64,000 nucleotides of DNA from positions 310,001 to 374,000 of the forward strand of contig JAHVJD010000003.1 in NCBI GenBank assembly GCA_019801415.1, read 5' to 3'. A model generated the notes under the pieces. The model saw only the letters and a list, made by a program, of their open reading frames with translations. It was not told the origin of the DNA and did not search any database. The position numbers and the translations under genes are program-made. This stretch comes from Nocardioides marinus. GTDB lineage: Bacteria; Pseudomonadota; Alphaproteobacteria; Rhodobacterales; Rhodobacteraceae. Shown in pieces: positions 32,975 to 42,910 of this stretch (position 1 is its first letter; each line of letters opens with the position of its first letter).

Positions 32975-35604
32975 TGCGCGGCGCCGGGTCAGACGAGATC
33001 CGCTCTGCCTGCCCATACTGTGGCACTGGCTGCGGCGTGCTACTGCGCCGCAGCGGTGCGGCGGGGCTGGAGGTGCGCGGCGATCCGAACCACCCGGCCA
33101 ACCGCGGGCGGCTGTGCTCCAAGGGGCTGGCGCTGGGGGAAACCCTGGGGCTGGAGGGGCGACTGCTGGCACCGCGGGTTGGGGGCCGCGAAACCGATTG
33201 GGACAGCGCGCTGGATCTGGTGGCGGGCAAGTTCCGCGACGCGGTGCGCGATCATGGCCCGGACAGTGTCGGCTTTTACGTCTCCGGGCAGCTGCTGACA
33301 GAGGATTACTATGTCGCCAACAAGCTGATGAAGGGTTTCATCGGCTCGGCCAATATCGACACCAACTCGCGCCTTTGCATGGCTTCGACCGTGGCGGGTC
33401 ACCGGCGCGCCTTTGGCACCGATACCGTGCCCGGCACCTACGAGGATCTGGAGGAGGCGGATCTGATCGTGCTGGTGGGCTCGAACCTGGCCTGGTGCCA
33501 TCCGGTGCTGCACCAGCGCGTGCTGGCCGCCCGCGCGGCGCGCGGCACAAAGCTGGTGGTGATCGACCCGCGCCGCACCGCCAGCTGCGATCAGGCGGAC
33601 ATGCACCTGCGCTTGCGCGCGGGCAGTGACGTGGCGCTGTTCAACCATCTGCTGGCGCGGCTGCACGCGGATGGTGCGCTGGACGCGGACTACCTGCGCC
33701 ACGTCAGCGGGCTGGAGGAGACGCTGGCGGCAGCCCACGCGGAGGACGCCTCGGTCACTGGCCTGACGGCGGAAGAGCTGGAGGCCTTCTGCGCGCTGTG
33801 GCGGCGCACCGAAAAGGTGGTGACCGTGTTCAGCCAGGGGGTGAACCAGTCCACCTCCGGCGCGGACAAGGTGAACGCGATCCTGAATTGCCACCTCGCC
33901 ACGGGGCGCATCGGCAAGCCCGGCTGCGGGCCGTTCTCGGTGACCGGCCAGCCCAACGCTATGGGCGGGCGCGAGGTCGGCGGCCTGGCCAATATGCTGG
34001 CCTGCCACATGGCGCTGGAAGACAGTCGCCACCGTGACGCGGTGCAGGGCTTCTGGCAGGCGCCCGCGATGCCGCAGCAGGCGGGCCTGAAGGCGGTCGA
34101 CCTGTTCCGGGCCGCGGGCGACGGGCGGCTGAAGGCGCTGTGGATCATCCACACCAACCCCGCCGTCACCATGCCTGAGGCCGGTGCCGTGGCGGAGGCG
34201 ATCCGCGCCTGCGAATTCACCGTGGTCAGCGACATCACCGCCTCAACCGACACGGCCCGGCTGGCCGATGTGCTGCTGCCTGCCGCCGCCTGGGGCGAAA
34301 AGGACGGCACCGTCACCAACTCGGATCGCACCATCAGCCGCCAGCGCGCGGCGCTGCCGGTGCCGGGCCAGGCCCGCGCCGATTGGCAGATCCTGGCCGA
34401 GGTCGGCCGCCGCATGGGCTGGGAAGAGGCCTTTGACTATCAGACCCCGGCGCAGATCTTTCGCGAACATGCCGCGCTGTCGGGGATTGCCGGCGGCTTT
34501 GGCCTTGATTTCGACATCTCCGGCCTCGCGCAGCTGTCCGACGATGACTATGCGGCGCTGGAGCCGCAGCGCTGGCCGGTCACGGCGCAGCGCCAGGGCG
34601 GGCGGTTCTTTGGCAACGGCAGTTTCTACCATTCCGATGGCAAGGCGCGCCTGCTGCCCGTCCACCACCGCGCGCCCGCAGCGGCGCCGGGCCGGAAGTA
34701 TCCCTTCCGGCTCAATACCGGGCGCATCCGCGACCAGTGGCACACGATGACCCGCACCGCCCTTGCGCCGCGCCTGTCGGGGCATCTGGCGGAGCCGTTC
34801 GCCGACATCCACCCGCAGGACGCCGCGCGGCTGGGGGTGCAGCCTGCCGATCTGCTACGCCTACGCAGCCCGCAGGGAGAGGCCATCCTGCGCGCCCGTA
34901 TCACCGCCGACGTACAGCCAGGGGATCTGTTCGTGCCGATCCACTGGACCGGGGAAACCGCGCCCTCGGCCCGGATTGACCAGCTGGTTGCCGCCGCGAC
35001 AGATCCGGTCTCGGGCCAGCCTGAAAGCAAGGCGGCCGTTGTCGCCGCAGAGCGCTGGAAGCCCGCCTGGTACGGTTTTGCGGTCTCCTGCCGCCCCATG
35101 GCGCCGCAGGCGGAGTATTGGGCGGTGTCGCGCACCCGGGCGGGCTACCGAGCCGAGCTGGCGGGGCAGGACCCGCTGGCCAACCCGGAGGCCGCGGCGC
35201 GGGCGCTGTTTGATTTGCCTGGGGCCGAGGTGCAGATGATGACCGACAGCCGCCGCGGCATTGCCCGGCTGGCGCTGATCCAGGACGGCCGCCTGATGGC
35301 CGCGCTGTTCACCGCGCCGGAGCCGGTGGCAGTCAGCCGCAGCTACCTGGCGGAGCTGCCGGGCGGCTGCGTAGATGGCGTGCTCAGCGGCCTGCCGGCC
35401 GCAGATCGGCCCGACCCCGGCCCGACGGTCTGCGCCTGTTTCAACGTCGGTGCCAATACCATACTGCAAGCGATCGAAAGCGATGGCCTGCTGAGCGTTG
35501 CCGAGGTCGGCGCCGCGCTGCAGGCGGGCAGCAACTGCGGCTCCTGCCGCCCGGATATTGCAGATCTTCTGGCCCGGACCCGGTTCCGGCAGGCGGCAGA
35601 ATAG
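32974..35604 (+). CDS. nasA: Assimilatory nitrate reductase catalytic subunit NasA
   Basis: 876 residues. The N-terminal [4Fe-4S] motif CPYCGTGCGVLL, with a further Cys at GRLCSKG, is followed by the molybdopterin-bisMGD domains (SANIDTNSRLCMAS, GSNLAWCHPVL, CGPFSVTGQPNAMGGREVGG) and the dinucleotide-binding C-terminal barrel (RLNTGRIRDQWHTMTRT). The last ~60 residues are a BFD-type [2Fe-2S] domain (VCACFNVGANTI, GSNCGSCRPDI), as in Klebsiella-type NasA. It is cytoplasmic with no Tat signal. No separate NasC-like reductase is encoded nearby, so the electron donor is unidentified. Confidence 0.95.
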   Translation: MRGAGSDEIRSACPYCGTGCGVLLRRSGAAGLEVRGDPNHPANRGRLCSKGLALGETLGLEGRLLAPRVGGRETDWDSALDLVAGKFRDAVRDHGPDSVGFYVSGQLLTEDYYVANKLMKGFIGSANIDTNSRLCMASTVAGHRRAFGTDTVPGTYEDLEEADLIVLVGSNLAWCHPVLHQRVLAARAARGTKLVVIDPRRTASCDQADMHLRLRAGSDVALFNHLLARLHADGALDADYLRHVSGLEETLAAAHAEDASVTGLTAEELEAFCALWRRTEKVVTVFSQGVNQSTSGADKVNAILNCHLATGRIGKPGCGPFSVTGQPNAMGGREVGGLANMLACHMALEDSRHRDAVQGFWQAPAMPQQAGLKAVDLFRAAGDGRLKALWIIHTNPAVTMPEAGAVAEAIRACEFTVVSDITASTDTARLADVLLPAAAWGEKDGTVTNSDRTISRQRAALPVPGQARADWQILAEVGRRMGWEEAFDYQTPAQIFREHAALSGIAGGFGLDFDISGLAQLSDDDYAALEPQRWPVTAQRQGGRFFGNGSFYHSDGKARLLPVHHRAPAAAPGRKYPFRLNTGRIRDQWHTMTRTALAPRLSGHLAEPFADIHPQDAARLGVQPADLLRLRSPQGEAILRARITADVQPGDLFVPIHWTGETAPSARIDQLVAAATDPVSGQPESKAAVVAAERWKPAWYGFAVSCRPMAPQAEYWAVSRTRAGYRAELAGQDPLANPEAAARALFDLPGAEVQMMTDSRRGIARLALIQDGRLMAALFTAPEPVAVSRSYLAELPGGCVDGVLSGLPAADRPDPGPTVCACFNVGANTILQAIESDGLLSVAEVGAALQAGSNCGSCRPDIADLLARTRFRQAAE

Positions 35605-35614
35605 GAGCGCCGAG

Positions 35615-36379
35615 ATGACCAACCCTCCCGCGAATCCCGCTGCTGCGGGACTGCTGTCACTGGTCGGGGCCGGCCCCGGCGCGCGCGATCTTCTGACCCT
35701 GCGCGCCATGCAGCGGCTGCAGCAGGCCGACACGGTGTTTTACGATCGATTGGTGGATGATGAGGTGCTGGAGCTGGCACCGCCCTCTGCCCGTCGCGTG
35801 TTTGTCGGCAAGCACGTCGGTGCGCATTCCTGGCCGCAGGACAAGATCAACGCGGTGATCGTGGCGGAGGCGCTGAAGGGCTGCCGCGTGGTGCGGCTGA
35901 AATCCGGTGATCCGGGCATTTTCGGCCGCGTGGCTGAGGAGCTGGCCGCCGCCCGTGCCGCCGGAATCGAGGCCGAGGTGGTGCCGGGCGTCACCGCCGC
36001 CTGCGCCGCGGCTGCGGCAAACGGTATTTCGCTGACGGAACGCGGGGTCTCGGACACGTTGGTGCTGACCACGGCGCGCTGCCGGGCCGGCGATCCGCTG
36101 CCCGACTGCACCCGCCATGCCAAACCGGGCACCACTATGGTGTTCTACATGGCCGTGCGCCAGGCCGACCGACTGCGAGATGGGCTGTTGGGGCAGGGGA
36201 TGCCGCCTACCGCGCCGGTGACGATTGCGGTGGATGTATCCAAGCCTACTGCGGGCACATTGTTCTGCGATCTGGCGGCGCTGCCGCAAACGCTGGCGCA
36301 GCACGGGGTCACGGGGGTTGCGACGATCATTGTCACCTATCCCAAGGCGCAGACGCAGCGGCTGGCGGCGGTGCCCTGA
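35615..36379 (+). CDS. cobA: Uroporphyrinogen-III C-methyltransferase (sirohaem pathway)
   Basis: 254 residues from ATG 35615, preceded by GGAGCG; the longer frame from 35498 overlaps nasA. SLVGAGPGARDLLTLRAMQRLQQADTVFYDRLV is the SAM-methylase start, followed by VVRLKSGDPGIFGRV and VVPGVTAACAAAA. It makes precorrin-2, the precursor of the sirohaem required by NirB, which explains its place at the end of the nitrate operon. The CysG oxidase/chelatase domain is absent. Confidence 0.93.
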   Translation: MTNPPANPAAAGLLSLVGAGPGARDLLTLRAMQRLQQADTVFYDRLVDDEVLELAPPSARRVFVGKHVGAHSWPQDKINAVIVAEALKGCRVVRLKSGDPGIFGRVAEELAAARAAGIEAEVVPGVTAACAAAAANGISLTERGVSDTLVLTTARCRAGDPLPDCTRHAKPGTTMVFYMAVRQADRLRDGLLGQGMPPTAPVTIAVDVSKPTAGTLFCDLAALPQTLAQHGVTGVATIIVTYPKAQTQRLAAVP

Positions 36380-36502
36380 CCGTGGCAGTCGCGCATCAGA
36401 AACGTAACCCGAAACCCGCCAACAGGCATGTTATCCATCGCGCCGCCGCGTATCGCGGTGTGCGCTCTTCGGCGTCGTCTATCAGTGTCTTTTGGGAGGA
36501 AG

Positions 36503-36578
36503 TGGTGAGCCGTGCAGGATTCGAACCTGCGACCCACTGATTAAAAGTCAGTTGCTCTACCAACTGAGCTAACGGCCC
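36503..36578 (-). tRNA. tRNA-Lys (anticodon TTT), CCA encoded
   Basis: Minus-strand acceptor GGGCCGT pairs with ACGGCTC, D arm GCTC/GAGC, anticodon stem ACTGA/TCAGT with loop CTTTTAA (anticodon TTT), T arm GCAGG TTCGAAT CCTGC. Discriminator A at 36506 and CCA at 36503-36505. Confidence 0.96.
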
Positions 36579-36765
36579 ACTTCTTCGTCGCTGTCTAAGT
36601 GTTTTTCCCAGAAGGTTCAAGCACTTATTTCGCTTCGGAACCGTTTGTCACCGTGTGACTTGCTGTCCCGATAGGCGGCGTATCTAGGGGGAGTTTGGCG
36701 GGGGGTCAACCCCTTTTTTCAACTTTTCTCACCCAAGGCTGGATTCATTGCTGCGCGGGGTCTAT
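36579..36765. other. Region between tRNA-Lys and dapF
   Basis: No gene seen. It should hold the tRNA promoter on the minus strand and the dapF promoter. A small GGGG/CCCC hairpin (36702-36713) followed by six T (36714-36719) resembles a weak plus-strand terminator ahead of dapF. Confidence 0.4.
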
Positions 36766-37608
36766 ATGCCCGCCATGAGCATCACCGCAGATACCGCAAT
36801 TCCCTTCATGAAGATGCATGGGTTAGGCAACGACTTCGTCGTGGTCGATGCGCGTGCACAAGATTTTGCCGTGACCCCGGCGATGGCAAAGGGAATCGCG
36901 CACCGCCAATTCGGCGTCGGCTTTGACCAGCTGACGGTCATCTCTGACGGGGCGGGGGATGCGCATCTGACGTTCTACAATGCCGATGGCTCCACCTCGG
37001 CGGCCTGCGGCAATGCCACGCGCTGCATCGCCCGTCACCTGATCGTGGAAAGCGGCAAGCAGGAGCTGCACCTGACCACCGATCGCGGCGATCTGTATGC
37101 GCGCGACGCGGGCAACGGGCTGACCTCTGTCAACATGGGGGCACCGCAGCTGGATTGGCAGGACATTCCCCTGTCCGAGGACACGGACACGCTGGAACTC
37201 CCGATCGAGGGCGGGCCGACCGCCACCGGCATGGGCAACCCGCATTGCACCTTTTTTGTCGAGGACGCCGAGGTGATCCCGCTGGAGGAATTTGGCCCCC
37301 GCTATGAACACCACCCGCTGTTTCCGCAGCGGACCAATGTTCAGGTCGCTCAGGTGACCGGCCCGGACCGCATCCGCATGCGGGTCTGGGAGCGCGGTGT
37401 GGGCGTGACGCTGGCCTCTGGGTCATCCTCCTGTGCCACCGCTGTTGCTGCCGCCCGGCGCGGGCTGACGGGCCGTAAGGTGCAGATCGACCTGGATGGT
37501 GGCACCCTGTGGATCGATTGGGCCGAGGATGGTGTCTGGATGACGGGTGAGACAATGCATGTGTTCAACGGCACCTTCACCCGCCAATTCCTGGAGAGCC
37601 TCGAATGA
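36766..37608 (+). CDS. dapF: Diaminopimelate epimerase DapF
   Basis: 280 residues. ATG 36766 has GGGG 5 bases upstream; a second in-frame ATG is at 36775. FMKMHGLGNDFVVVDAR starts the fold. The two catalytic cysteines are in SAACGNATRC (C81) and SGSSSCATAVAA. It interconverts LL- and meso-diaminopimelate for lysine and peptidoglycan. The stop overlaps the mtaB start (37605-37608). Confidence 0.96.
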   Translation: MPAMSITADTAIPFMKMHGLGNDFVVVDARAQDFAVTPAMAKGIAHRQFGVGFDQLTVISDGAGDAHLTFYNADGSTSAACGNATRCIARHLIVESGKQELHLTTDRGDLYARDAGNGLTSVNMGAPQLDWQDIPLSEDTDTLELPIEGGPTATGMGNPHCTFFVEDAEVIPLEEFGPRYEHHPLFPQRTNVQVAQVTGPDRIRMRVWERGVGVTLASGSSSCATAVAAARRGLTGRKVQIDLDGGTLWIDWAEDGVWMTGETMHVFNGTFTRQFLESLE

Positions 37609-38867
37609 GCGCGCCCAAGTTCACGACCCTTGGCTGCCGTCTGAACGCCTATGAAACCGAGGCGATGAAGGAGCTGAGCCAGCAGGCGGGGTTGGAGAGC
37701 GCCGTGGTGGTGAACACCTGCGCCGTTACGGCAGAGGCCGTGCGCAAGGCCCGGCAGGAAATCCGCAAACTGCGCCGGGAGAATCCGGAAGCACCGATCA
37801 TTGTCACCGGCTGCGCCGCCCAGACCGAGCCAGAGACCTTTGCCGCGATGGAAGAGGTCACCCGCGTCATCGGCAATACAGAAAAGATGCAGCCGGAAAC
37901 CTGGCAGCAAATCGCGAAGGGGCCGGATTTCATCGGCACCACCGAAAAGGTACAGGTCGACGACATCATGTCGGTGACCGAGACGGCTGGCCATCTGATC
38001 GACGGCTTTGGCACCCGCAGCCGCGCCTATGTGCAGGTGCAGAACGGCTGTGACCACCGCTGCACCTTCTGCATCATCCCTTATGGCCGAGGCAATTCTC
38101 GCTCGGTGCCTGCAGGTGTCGTCATCGACCAGATCAAGCGGCTGGTGGACAAGGGCTACAATGAGGTGGTGCTGACCGGTGTTGATCTGACCTCCTGGGG
38201 TGCCGATCTGCCCGCACAGCCGCGCCTGGGGGATCTGGTGATGCGAATCCTCAAGCTGGTGCCCGATTTGCCCCGCTTGCGAATCTCTTCGATCGATTCG
38301 ATCGAGGCAGATGACAACCTGATGCAGGCCATCGCCACCGAATCGCGCCTGATGCCGCATCTGCATCTGTCCCTTCAGCACGGCGACGACATGATTCTGA
38401 AGCGCATGGCCCGTCGGCACTTGCGCGACGATGCGATTCGCTTCTGCGAAGAGGCCCGCAAACTGCGGCCTGAAATGACCTTTGGCGCCGACATCATCGC
38501 CGGGTTCCCGACCGAGACCGATGCGCATTTCGAAAATTCGCTCAAGCTGGTGAGTGATTGCGACCTCACTTGGCTGCATGTCTTTCCCTACTCCAAACGC
38601 GAGGGAACCCCGGCAGCGAAGATTCCGAAGCAGGTGAACGGCAACGTCATCAAGGAACGCGCCGCCCGCCTGCGTGCGGCGGGGGATCAGCAGGTGGCGC
38701 GCCATCTGGCGGCACAGGTCGGCCGGATGCACCGCATTCTGATGGAGAATCCTCATATGGGCCGGACCGAGCAATTCACCGAGGTATCCTTTGCTGCGGC
38801 GCAGACAGAGGGCAGCATCGTTACGGCGGTCATCAGCGGTGTCGCGGGATCCCAGTTGACGGCTTGA
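37605..38867 (+). CDS. mtaB: tRNA t6A37 methylthiotransferase MtaB
   Basis: 420 residues. The N-terminal methylthiotransferase domain has cysteines in TLGCRLNAYE, NTCAVTAEA and TGCAAQTEP; the radical-SAM motif NGCDHRCTFCIIPYGRG follows, then LTGVDLTSWG and LHLSLQHGDD. It adds the methylthio group of ms2t6A37 in ANN-decoding tRNAs. A full TRAM domain is only weakly evident at the C-terminus. Co-transcribed with dapF. Confidence 0.94.
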   Translation: MSAPKFTTLGCRLNAYETEAMKELSQQAGLESAVVVNTCAVTAEAVRKARQEIRKLRRENPEAPIIVTGCAAQTEPETFAAMEEVTRVIGNTEKMQPETWQQIAKGPDFIGTTEKVQVDDIMSVTETAGHLIDGFGTRSRAYVQVQNGCDHRCTFCIIPYGRGNSRSVPAGVVIDQIKRLVDKGYNEVVLTGVDLTSWGADLPAQPRLGDLVMRILKLVPDLPRLRISSIDSIEADDNLMQAIATESRLMPHLHLSLQHGDDMILKRMARRHLRDDAIRFCEEARKLRPEMTFGADIIAGFPTETDAHFENSLKLVSDCDLTWLHVFPYSKREGTPAAKIPKQVNGNVIKERAARLRAAGDQQVARHLAAQVGRMHRILMENPHMGRTEQFTEVSFAAAQTEGSIVTAVISGVAGSQLTA

Positions 38868-39148
38868 AATCAGTTTTGACTGCTTCAGTGCGTCGGTGAC
38901 AGGTTCATTCGGGTACACGGGTGCTCGGAGTAGGCGAAGTACCTGGAAACCCACCTGCATAAATGCGCGCAGGCTGGGCGGAGGCGAGCCCGAAAGGCCT
39001 GTCGCACGTGGCGACGCCAAAGCTGCTGCTGTCCAAGTGATGTGGCTTCTCAAACAGCGCGAAACTCTGGCGGAAAATTCTTCAACGCCGGGGCTGCCGT
39101 GCCGCGTGGTGTGCTCTTCGCCAGGCCTCGATAGTCTTCACACGAAAA
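38868..39148. other. Intergenic region between mtaB and the petC terminator
   Basis: No credible gene. A hairpin can form from CCCACCTGC and GCAGGCTGGG (about 38951-38980) with one bulged base. Longer frames here run antisense into petC and lack family features. Confidence 0.4.
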
Positions 39149-39178
39149 AAGTCCCCGCAAGATCGCTTGCGGGGACTT
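39149..39178 (-). terminator. Intrinsic terminator of the petABC operon
   Basis: A perfect 13-bp stem (39149-39161 with 39166-39178, core GTCCCCGCAAG) with a 4-base loop. On the minus strand it is followed by a run of six T (complement of 39145-39150), 29 bases after the petC stop. It also borders the plus-strand mtaB side, so it may act both ways. Confidence 0.9.
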
Positions 39179-39206
39179 CTATTTCACGGTGTCAGCAGAC
39201 CTGGGT

Positions 39207-39992
39207 TCAGTCTTTGCCCTTCACGGGCGCCCAGAGCTTCTTGTTGGTCAGATACAGCAGCACCGACAGAACCGTCAGGAACAGCACGCCGACAAAACCG
39301 GCCTGCTTGCGGGCCATCATCTTGGGCTCGGCGGTCCACATCAGGAAGGCCGCGACGTCCTTGGACATGGATTCCACGTCGTTGGGGTGTCCGTCGGCAT
39401 ATTCCACCTGCTCATCCGACAGCGGCGGCGCCATCGAAATCCAGCCGCCCGGGAAGGCGGTGTTCTCGTAGAAGGTGGTGCCGGCTTCCTGCTTGGTTTC
39501 GCCGGTGTAACCCGCCAGCAGCGAGGCGATGTATTCCGCACCGCCCATACCTTTGAACAGCTGGTTCAGGCCCAGGCCGTAGGGGCCGTGGAAGCCCGCA
39601 CGCGCCTTTGCCATCATGCTGAGGTCCGGCGCGCCAGCGTTGTTGTTCTCCGGGAAGTGATCCACGGGCTTGGCCGGGCGGTCCTCGTCCAGCTCGGGAT
39701 CATAAACGGTGAAGTTGTCTGCCGCATACGCCCGGACCTGGTCCTCGGGCATGTTCGGGCCGTCTTCGTCCGACAGGGTGCGGATCGGCACCAGTTTCAG
39801 ACCGTGGCAGGCCGCACAGACCTCGGTGTAGACCTGCAAGCCACGCTGCAGCTGGTTGCGGTCGTAGGTGCCGAACGGACCCTCGAAGGAGAAGTCGTAG
39901 TCTTCGATGTGGCCTGCCCCGCCTGCTGCGAAGGACGCAGCAGGGATCAGGGCCAGAGCGAAGGCGGCACCGGTTGCCAGTTTCTTGAACAT
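39207..39992 (-). CDS. petC: Cytochrome c1 of the bc1 complex
   Basis: 261 residues with signal [22 protein letters not shown]. The haem site is CAACHGL and the likely Met ligand lies in [14 protein letters not shown]. The C-terminal anchor is [20 protein letters not shown]. It carries electrons from the Rieske protein to cytochrome c. Last gene of petA-petB-petC, 19 bases after petB. Confidence 0.96.
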   Translation of the reverse strand: MFKKLATGAAFALALIPAASFAAGGAGHIEDYDFSFEGPFGTYDRNQLQRGLQVYTEVCAACHGLKLVPIRTLSDEDGPNMPEDQVRAYAADNFTVYDPELDEDRPAKPVDHFPENNNAGAPDLSMMAKARAGFHGPYGLGLNQLFKGMGGAEYIASLLAGYTGETKQEAGTTFYENTAFPGGWISMAPPLSDEQVEYADGHPNDVESMSKDVAAFLMWTAEPKMMARKQAGFVGVLFLTVLSVLLYLTNKKLWAPVKGKD

Positions 39993-40011
39993 TGCTAGGT
40001 GTTCCTTCTTC

Positions 40012-41343
40012 TTACTCGGCAGGAGTGGCTTCGGAAGACTTCTTGCCGTATTTGGCGTCGAAATCTTCTTCGATGGTGGCAGGCTGTGCCAGCGGCTTCT
40101 CGATCACGCCCAGCAGCGGCAGGATCACGAAGAAGTAGCCGAACCAGTAGGCCGAAGCGATCAGCGAGAATGAGGCATAGGGCTCTTCCGCGGGCATTGC
40201 ACCCAGCCACATCAGGGCGAAGAAGTCGACGACCAGCAGCGCGAACCACCATTTGAACATCGGGCGGTAACGACCCGAACGCACGTTGGAGGTGTCCAGC
40301 CAGGGCGCCAGCGCCATGGCCAGGATCGCGCCGAACATGGCGATGACGCCGAAGAACTTCGCGTCGATGATGCCGCCGGTGATGAAGGAGGCGAACTGCA
40401 CAACCCAGACCTCGGAGGTGAAGGCACGCAGGATCGCGTAGAACGGCAGGAAGTACCATTCGGGCACGATGTGCGCAGGCGTCACCAGCGGGTTGGCTTC
40501 GATGTAGTTGTCCGGGTGGCCCAGGTAGTTCGGCATGAAGCCGACGATGGCCCAGAACACGACCAGCACAACGGCCAGACCGAGGAAATCCTTGATCACG
40601 AAGTAGGGCCAGAAGGGCAGGGTGTCTTTCTTGGCTTCTTCCTTGGAGCCACGGCGGACGTCAACACCGGTGGGGTTGTTGTTGCCAGTGGTGTGGAAGG
40701 CCCAGATGTGTACGATCACCAGCGCCGCGATCACGAAGGGCAGCAGGTAGTGCAGCGAGAAGAAGCGGTTCAGGGTGGCGTTGTCCACCGCCGGTCCGCC
40801 CAGCAGCCAGGTCTGGATCGCCTCGCCGATGAACGGGATCGCGCCGAACAGGCCGGTGATCACGGTTGCGCCCCAGAAGGACATCTGGCCCCACGGCAGC
40901 ACGTAGCCCATGAAGGCGGTGCCCATCATCAAGAGGTAGATCAGCATGCCGACGATCCACGTGATCTCGCGGGGCGCCTTGTAGGAACCGTAGTACAGAC
41001 CGCGGAAGATGTGGATGTAGACGGCAACAAAGAACAGCGAAGCGCCGTTCATGTGCAGGTAGCGCAGCATATGGCCGCCGTTCACGTTGCGCATGATGTG
41101 CTCAACGGAGGCGAAGGCCAGGTCAACATGCGGGGTGTAGTGCATCACCAGGACGATGCCGGTGACGATTTGCAGCGCCAGGCAGAAAGCCAGGACGATG
41201 CCCCAGATCCACCACCAGTTCAGGTTCTTGGGGGTGGGGATCATGATGGTGTCATAGATCAGGCCGACGATGGGCAGGCGGCTGTGCAGCCACTTCTCTG
41301 CGCCTGTCTTCGGCTCGTAATGGTCGTGCGGAATACCGGACAT
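40012..41343 (-). CDS. petB: Cytochrome b of the bc1 complex
   Basis: 443 residues, eight transmembrane helices. [19 protein letters not shown] begins helix A; the haem-ligand histidines are in helices B and D ([35 protein letters not shown]). The Qo-site PEWY motif is in [17 protein letters not shown]. The length is that of the full fused bacterial cytochrome b, not split. It oxidises and reduces quinone in the Q cycle. Confidence 0.97.
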   Translation of the reverse strand: MSGIPHDHYEPKTGAEKWLHSRLPIVGLIYDTIMIPTPKNLNWWWIWGIVLAFCLALQIVTGIVLVMHYTPHVDLAFASVEHIMRNVNGGHMLRYLHMNGASLFFVAVYIHIFRGLYYGSYKAPREITWIVGMLIYLLMMGTAFMGYVLPWGQMSFWGATVITGLFGAIPFIGEAIQTWLLGGPAVDNATLNRFFSLHYLLPFVIAALVIVHIWAFHTTGNNNPTGVDVRRGSKEEAKKDTLPFWPYFVIKDFLGLAVVLVVFWAIVGFMPNYLGHPDNYIEANPLVTPAHIVPEWYFLPFYAILRAFTSEVWVVQFASFITGGIIDAKFFGVIAMFGAILAMALAPWLDTSNVRSGRYRPMFKWWFALLVVDFFALMWLGAMPAEEPYASFSLIASAYWFGYFFVILPLLGVIEKPLAQPATIEEDFDAKYGKKSSEATPAE

Positions 41344-41355
41344 GAGCGCGTTTCC

Positions 41356-41916
41356 TTATCCCAGCTTGATGGTGTTAGCGTCGACGAACTCGGCGACAGG
41401 CACGTGCAGGTTCTCCGGCGCCGGACCTTTGCGGATGCGGCCTGCGGTGTCGTAGTGCGAGCCGTGGCAGGGGCAGAACCAGCCATTGAATTCACCGGCG
41501 CCATCGCCCAGCGGCACACAGCCGAGGTGGGTGCAAACACCCATCATCACCAGCCATTCGCCGGCCTCGTCCAGGGTGCGGTTCGCGTCTGCCGCGTCAG
41601 TGCCCGGCTTGTTGGGGTTCTCCGACCGGGGGTCGATCAGCTCGGACAGCTCCACAGCACGGGCTTCCTCGATCTCTTCCTGGGTGCGACGGCGGATAAA
41701 CACCGGCTTGCCGAGGAACATGACCGAGATCTGCGTGCCAACTTCCACGCCGCTGACATCGACCAGGATCGAAGACAGCGCTTTCACGTCGGCGGAGGGG
41801 TTCATCTGGTTGACCAGGGGCCATACGGCGGCACCCGCGGTCACTGCCCCGGCGCCGGCAGTGGCGTAGTAGAGGAAATCTCTCCGGGTTCCTTCGTGGT
41901 CTTCTGCGTGGGACAC
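41356..41916 (-). CDS. petA: Rieske iron-sulfur subunit of the bc1 complex
   Basis: 186 residues. [27 protein letters not shown] is a twin-arginine membrane anchor; the [2Fe-2S] ligands are in [10 protein letters not shown] and [14 protein letters not shown]. First gene of the operon, 12 bases before petB. Its 225-base upstream region holds an inverted repeat TGTCAC/GTGACA (42063-42080). Confidence 0.97.
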   Translation of the reverse strand: MSHAEDHEGTRRDFLYYATAGAGAVTAGAAVWPLVNQMNPSADVKALSSILVDVSGVEVGTQISVMFLGKPVFIRRRTQEEIEEARAVELSELIDPRSENPNKPGTDAADANRTLDEAGEWLVMMGVCTHLGCVPLGDGAGEFNGWFCPCHGSHYDTAGRIRKGPAPENLHVPVAEFVDANTIKLG

Positions 41917-42062
41917 GAGGTTTTCTCCAATTCCAGCGCCCGTTTAGGGCAAACATGCGCATGCACCGCGATCGCTCGCGGTGACTCTGGCGCGTATCTA
42001 GCGGGGCAAAGGGCGTTCGTCCAGCGGTCATAGGCGCGCAGAAAGCCGCACGTACAACTTTC

Positions 42063-42080
42063 TGTCACGCGCGTGTGACA
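42063..42080. promoter_or_regulatory. Inverted repeat upstream of petA
   Basis: TGTCAC (42063-42068) and GTGACA (42075-42080) are 6-bp arms around a 6-base centre, about 150 bases before petA and 60 bases after the GST stop. It could be an operator for the bc1 operon. Only the symmetry is seen. Confidence 0.3.
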
Positions 42081-42141
42081 ATGCCACACTGGCGCGCCGG
42101 GCCGGGGCCGAATGGCCCCGTGTGCGGCAAGGTTTTGTTAA

Positions 42142-42744
42142 TCAGGCGTCGCGCGGTTGGGTGGCCTGCATGCTGGGGCGCGATTCGAAGGCAGCATACC
42201 ACTGCGCGAGCGCCGGGTTTCCGTTGCGCCAACCTGCGTCGGGGTGGCGGAAATCGACATAGCCAAGCGCGCAGCCTACGGCGATCTGGCCGATGTCCAG
42301 CGGCCCCTGCAGGTGGCTCATCCAGCGGGCGTTCAGCGCCGCGCAGCCGCCCAGAACCTTGTCCTGCTGCGCGTCCAGCCAGCCGTCCCACTGTTTGTCC
42401 TGCGGCCGCAGCCGTTTTTCATAGGACATCAATACCGCCGCATCCATGATGCCGTCGGCGGTGGCTTCCAGGATCTTGCTTTCCCAGCCGCGGTTGTACA
42501 GCCGTCCGCCCGCGCGCTGGTCCAGATAGGCACAGATCACCCGACTGTCATAGAGAGCCGGGCCGTCGCCGCGCTCCAGCGCCGGGATCTTGGCCAGCGG
42601 GTTGCTGGCCTGCACCGCGCCGCTGGGCTGCACCGGCGAGGTCACCACCGGTATGATTTCAACGGAGTCCAGCTGCCCGGTCTCATGCAGGACCACCATG
42701 ACCTTGCGCACAAAGGGCGACGCCGCCGCTGCATAGAGTTTCAT
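42142..42744 (-). CDS. Glutathione S-transferase family protein
   Basis: 200 residues. The thioredoxin-like N-terminal domain starts MKLYAAAASPFVRKVMVVLHETGQL (Ser at the active-site turn SPFVRK), with NPLAKIPALERGDGPALYDSRVICAYLD as the glutathione-binding part, then a helical C-terminal domain. Substrate unknown; detoxification or stress roles are usual. Transcribed toward petA but with its own upstream region. Confidence 0.9.
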   Translation of the reverse strand: MKLYAAAASPFVRKVMVVLHETGQLDSVEIIPVVTSPVQPSGAVQASNPLAKIPALERGDGPALYDSRVICAYLDQRAGGRLYNRGWESKILEATADGIMDAAVLMSYEKRLRPQDKQWDGWLDAQQDKVLGGCAALNARWMSHLQGPLDIGQIAVGCALGYVDFRHPDAGWRNGNPALAQWYAAFESRPSMQATQPRDA

Positions 42745-42810
42745 GCCGGTCTCCTCTGCCGTATCCGCTGCCGTGCGGGCATTGCACCGCTGCCCCTAGT
42801 TACCCAAGAG

Positions 42811-42844
42811 TTTTGCAAAACATTTGGCAAGACTTTTTGCAAAA
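42811..42844. promoter_or_regulatory. Two TTTTGCAAAA palindromes upstream of the GST gene
   Basis: The 10-bp palindrome TTTTGCAAAA occurs at 42811-42820 and 42835-42844, 24 bases apart, with a related TTTGGCAAGA between them (42823-42832). It lies 67 bases upstream of the GST start and before the FMN riboswitch on the other strand. Tandem identical palindromes suggest cooperative binding by a dimeric regulator; which one is unknown. Confidence 0.4.
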
Positions 42845-42910
42845 GGCCTGTGACGCCGGGCGACTGTCCGCCGGCCCTTGCGTCGGGTCGCAAAGGCTGG
42901 CAGGTTCACC

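Noticed and set aside
36503-36578. tRNA-Lys as an integration (att) site
   Set aside because: The flanks are a nitrate operon and dapF-mtaB; no integrase or duplicated tRNA end was noticed.
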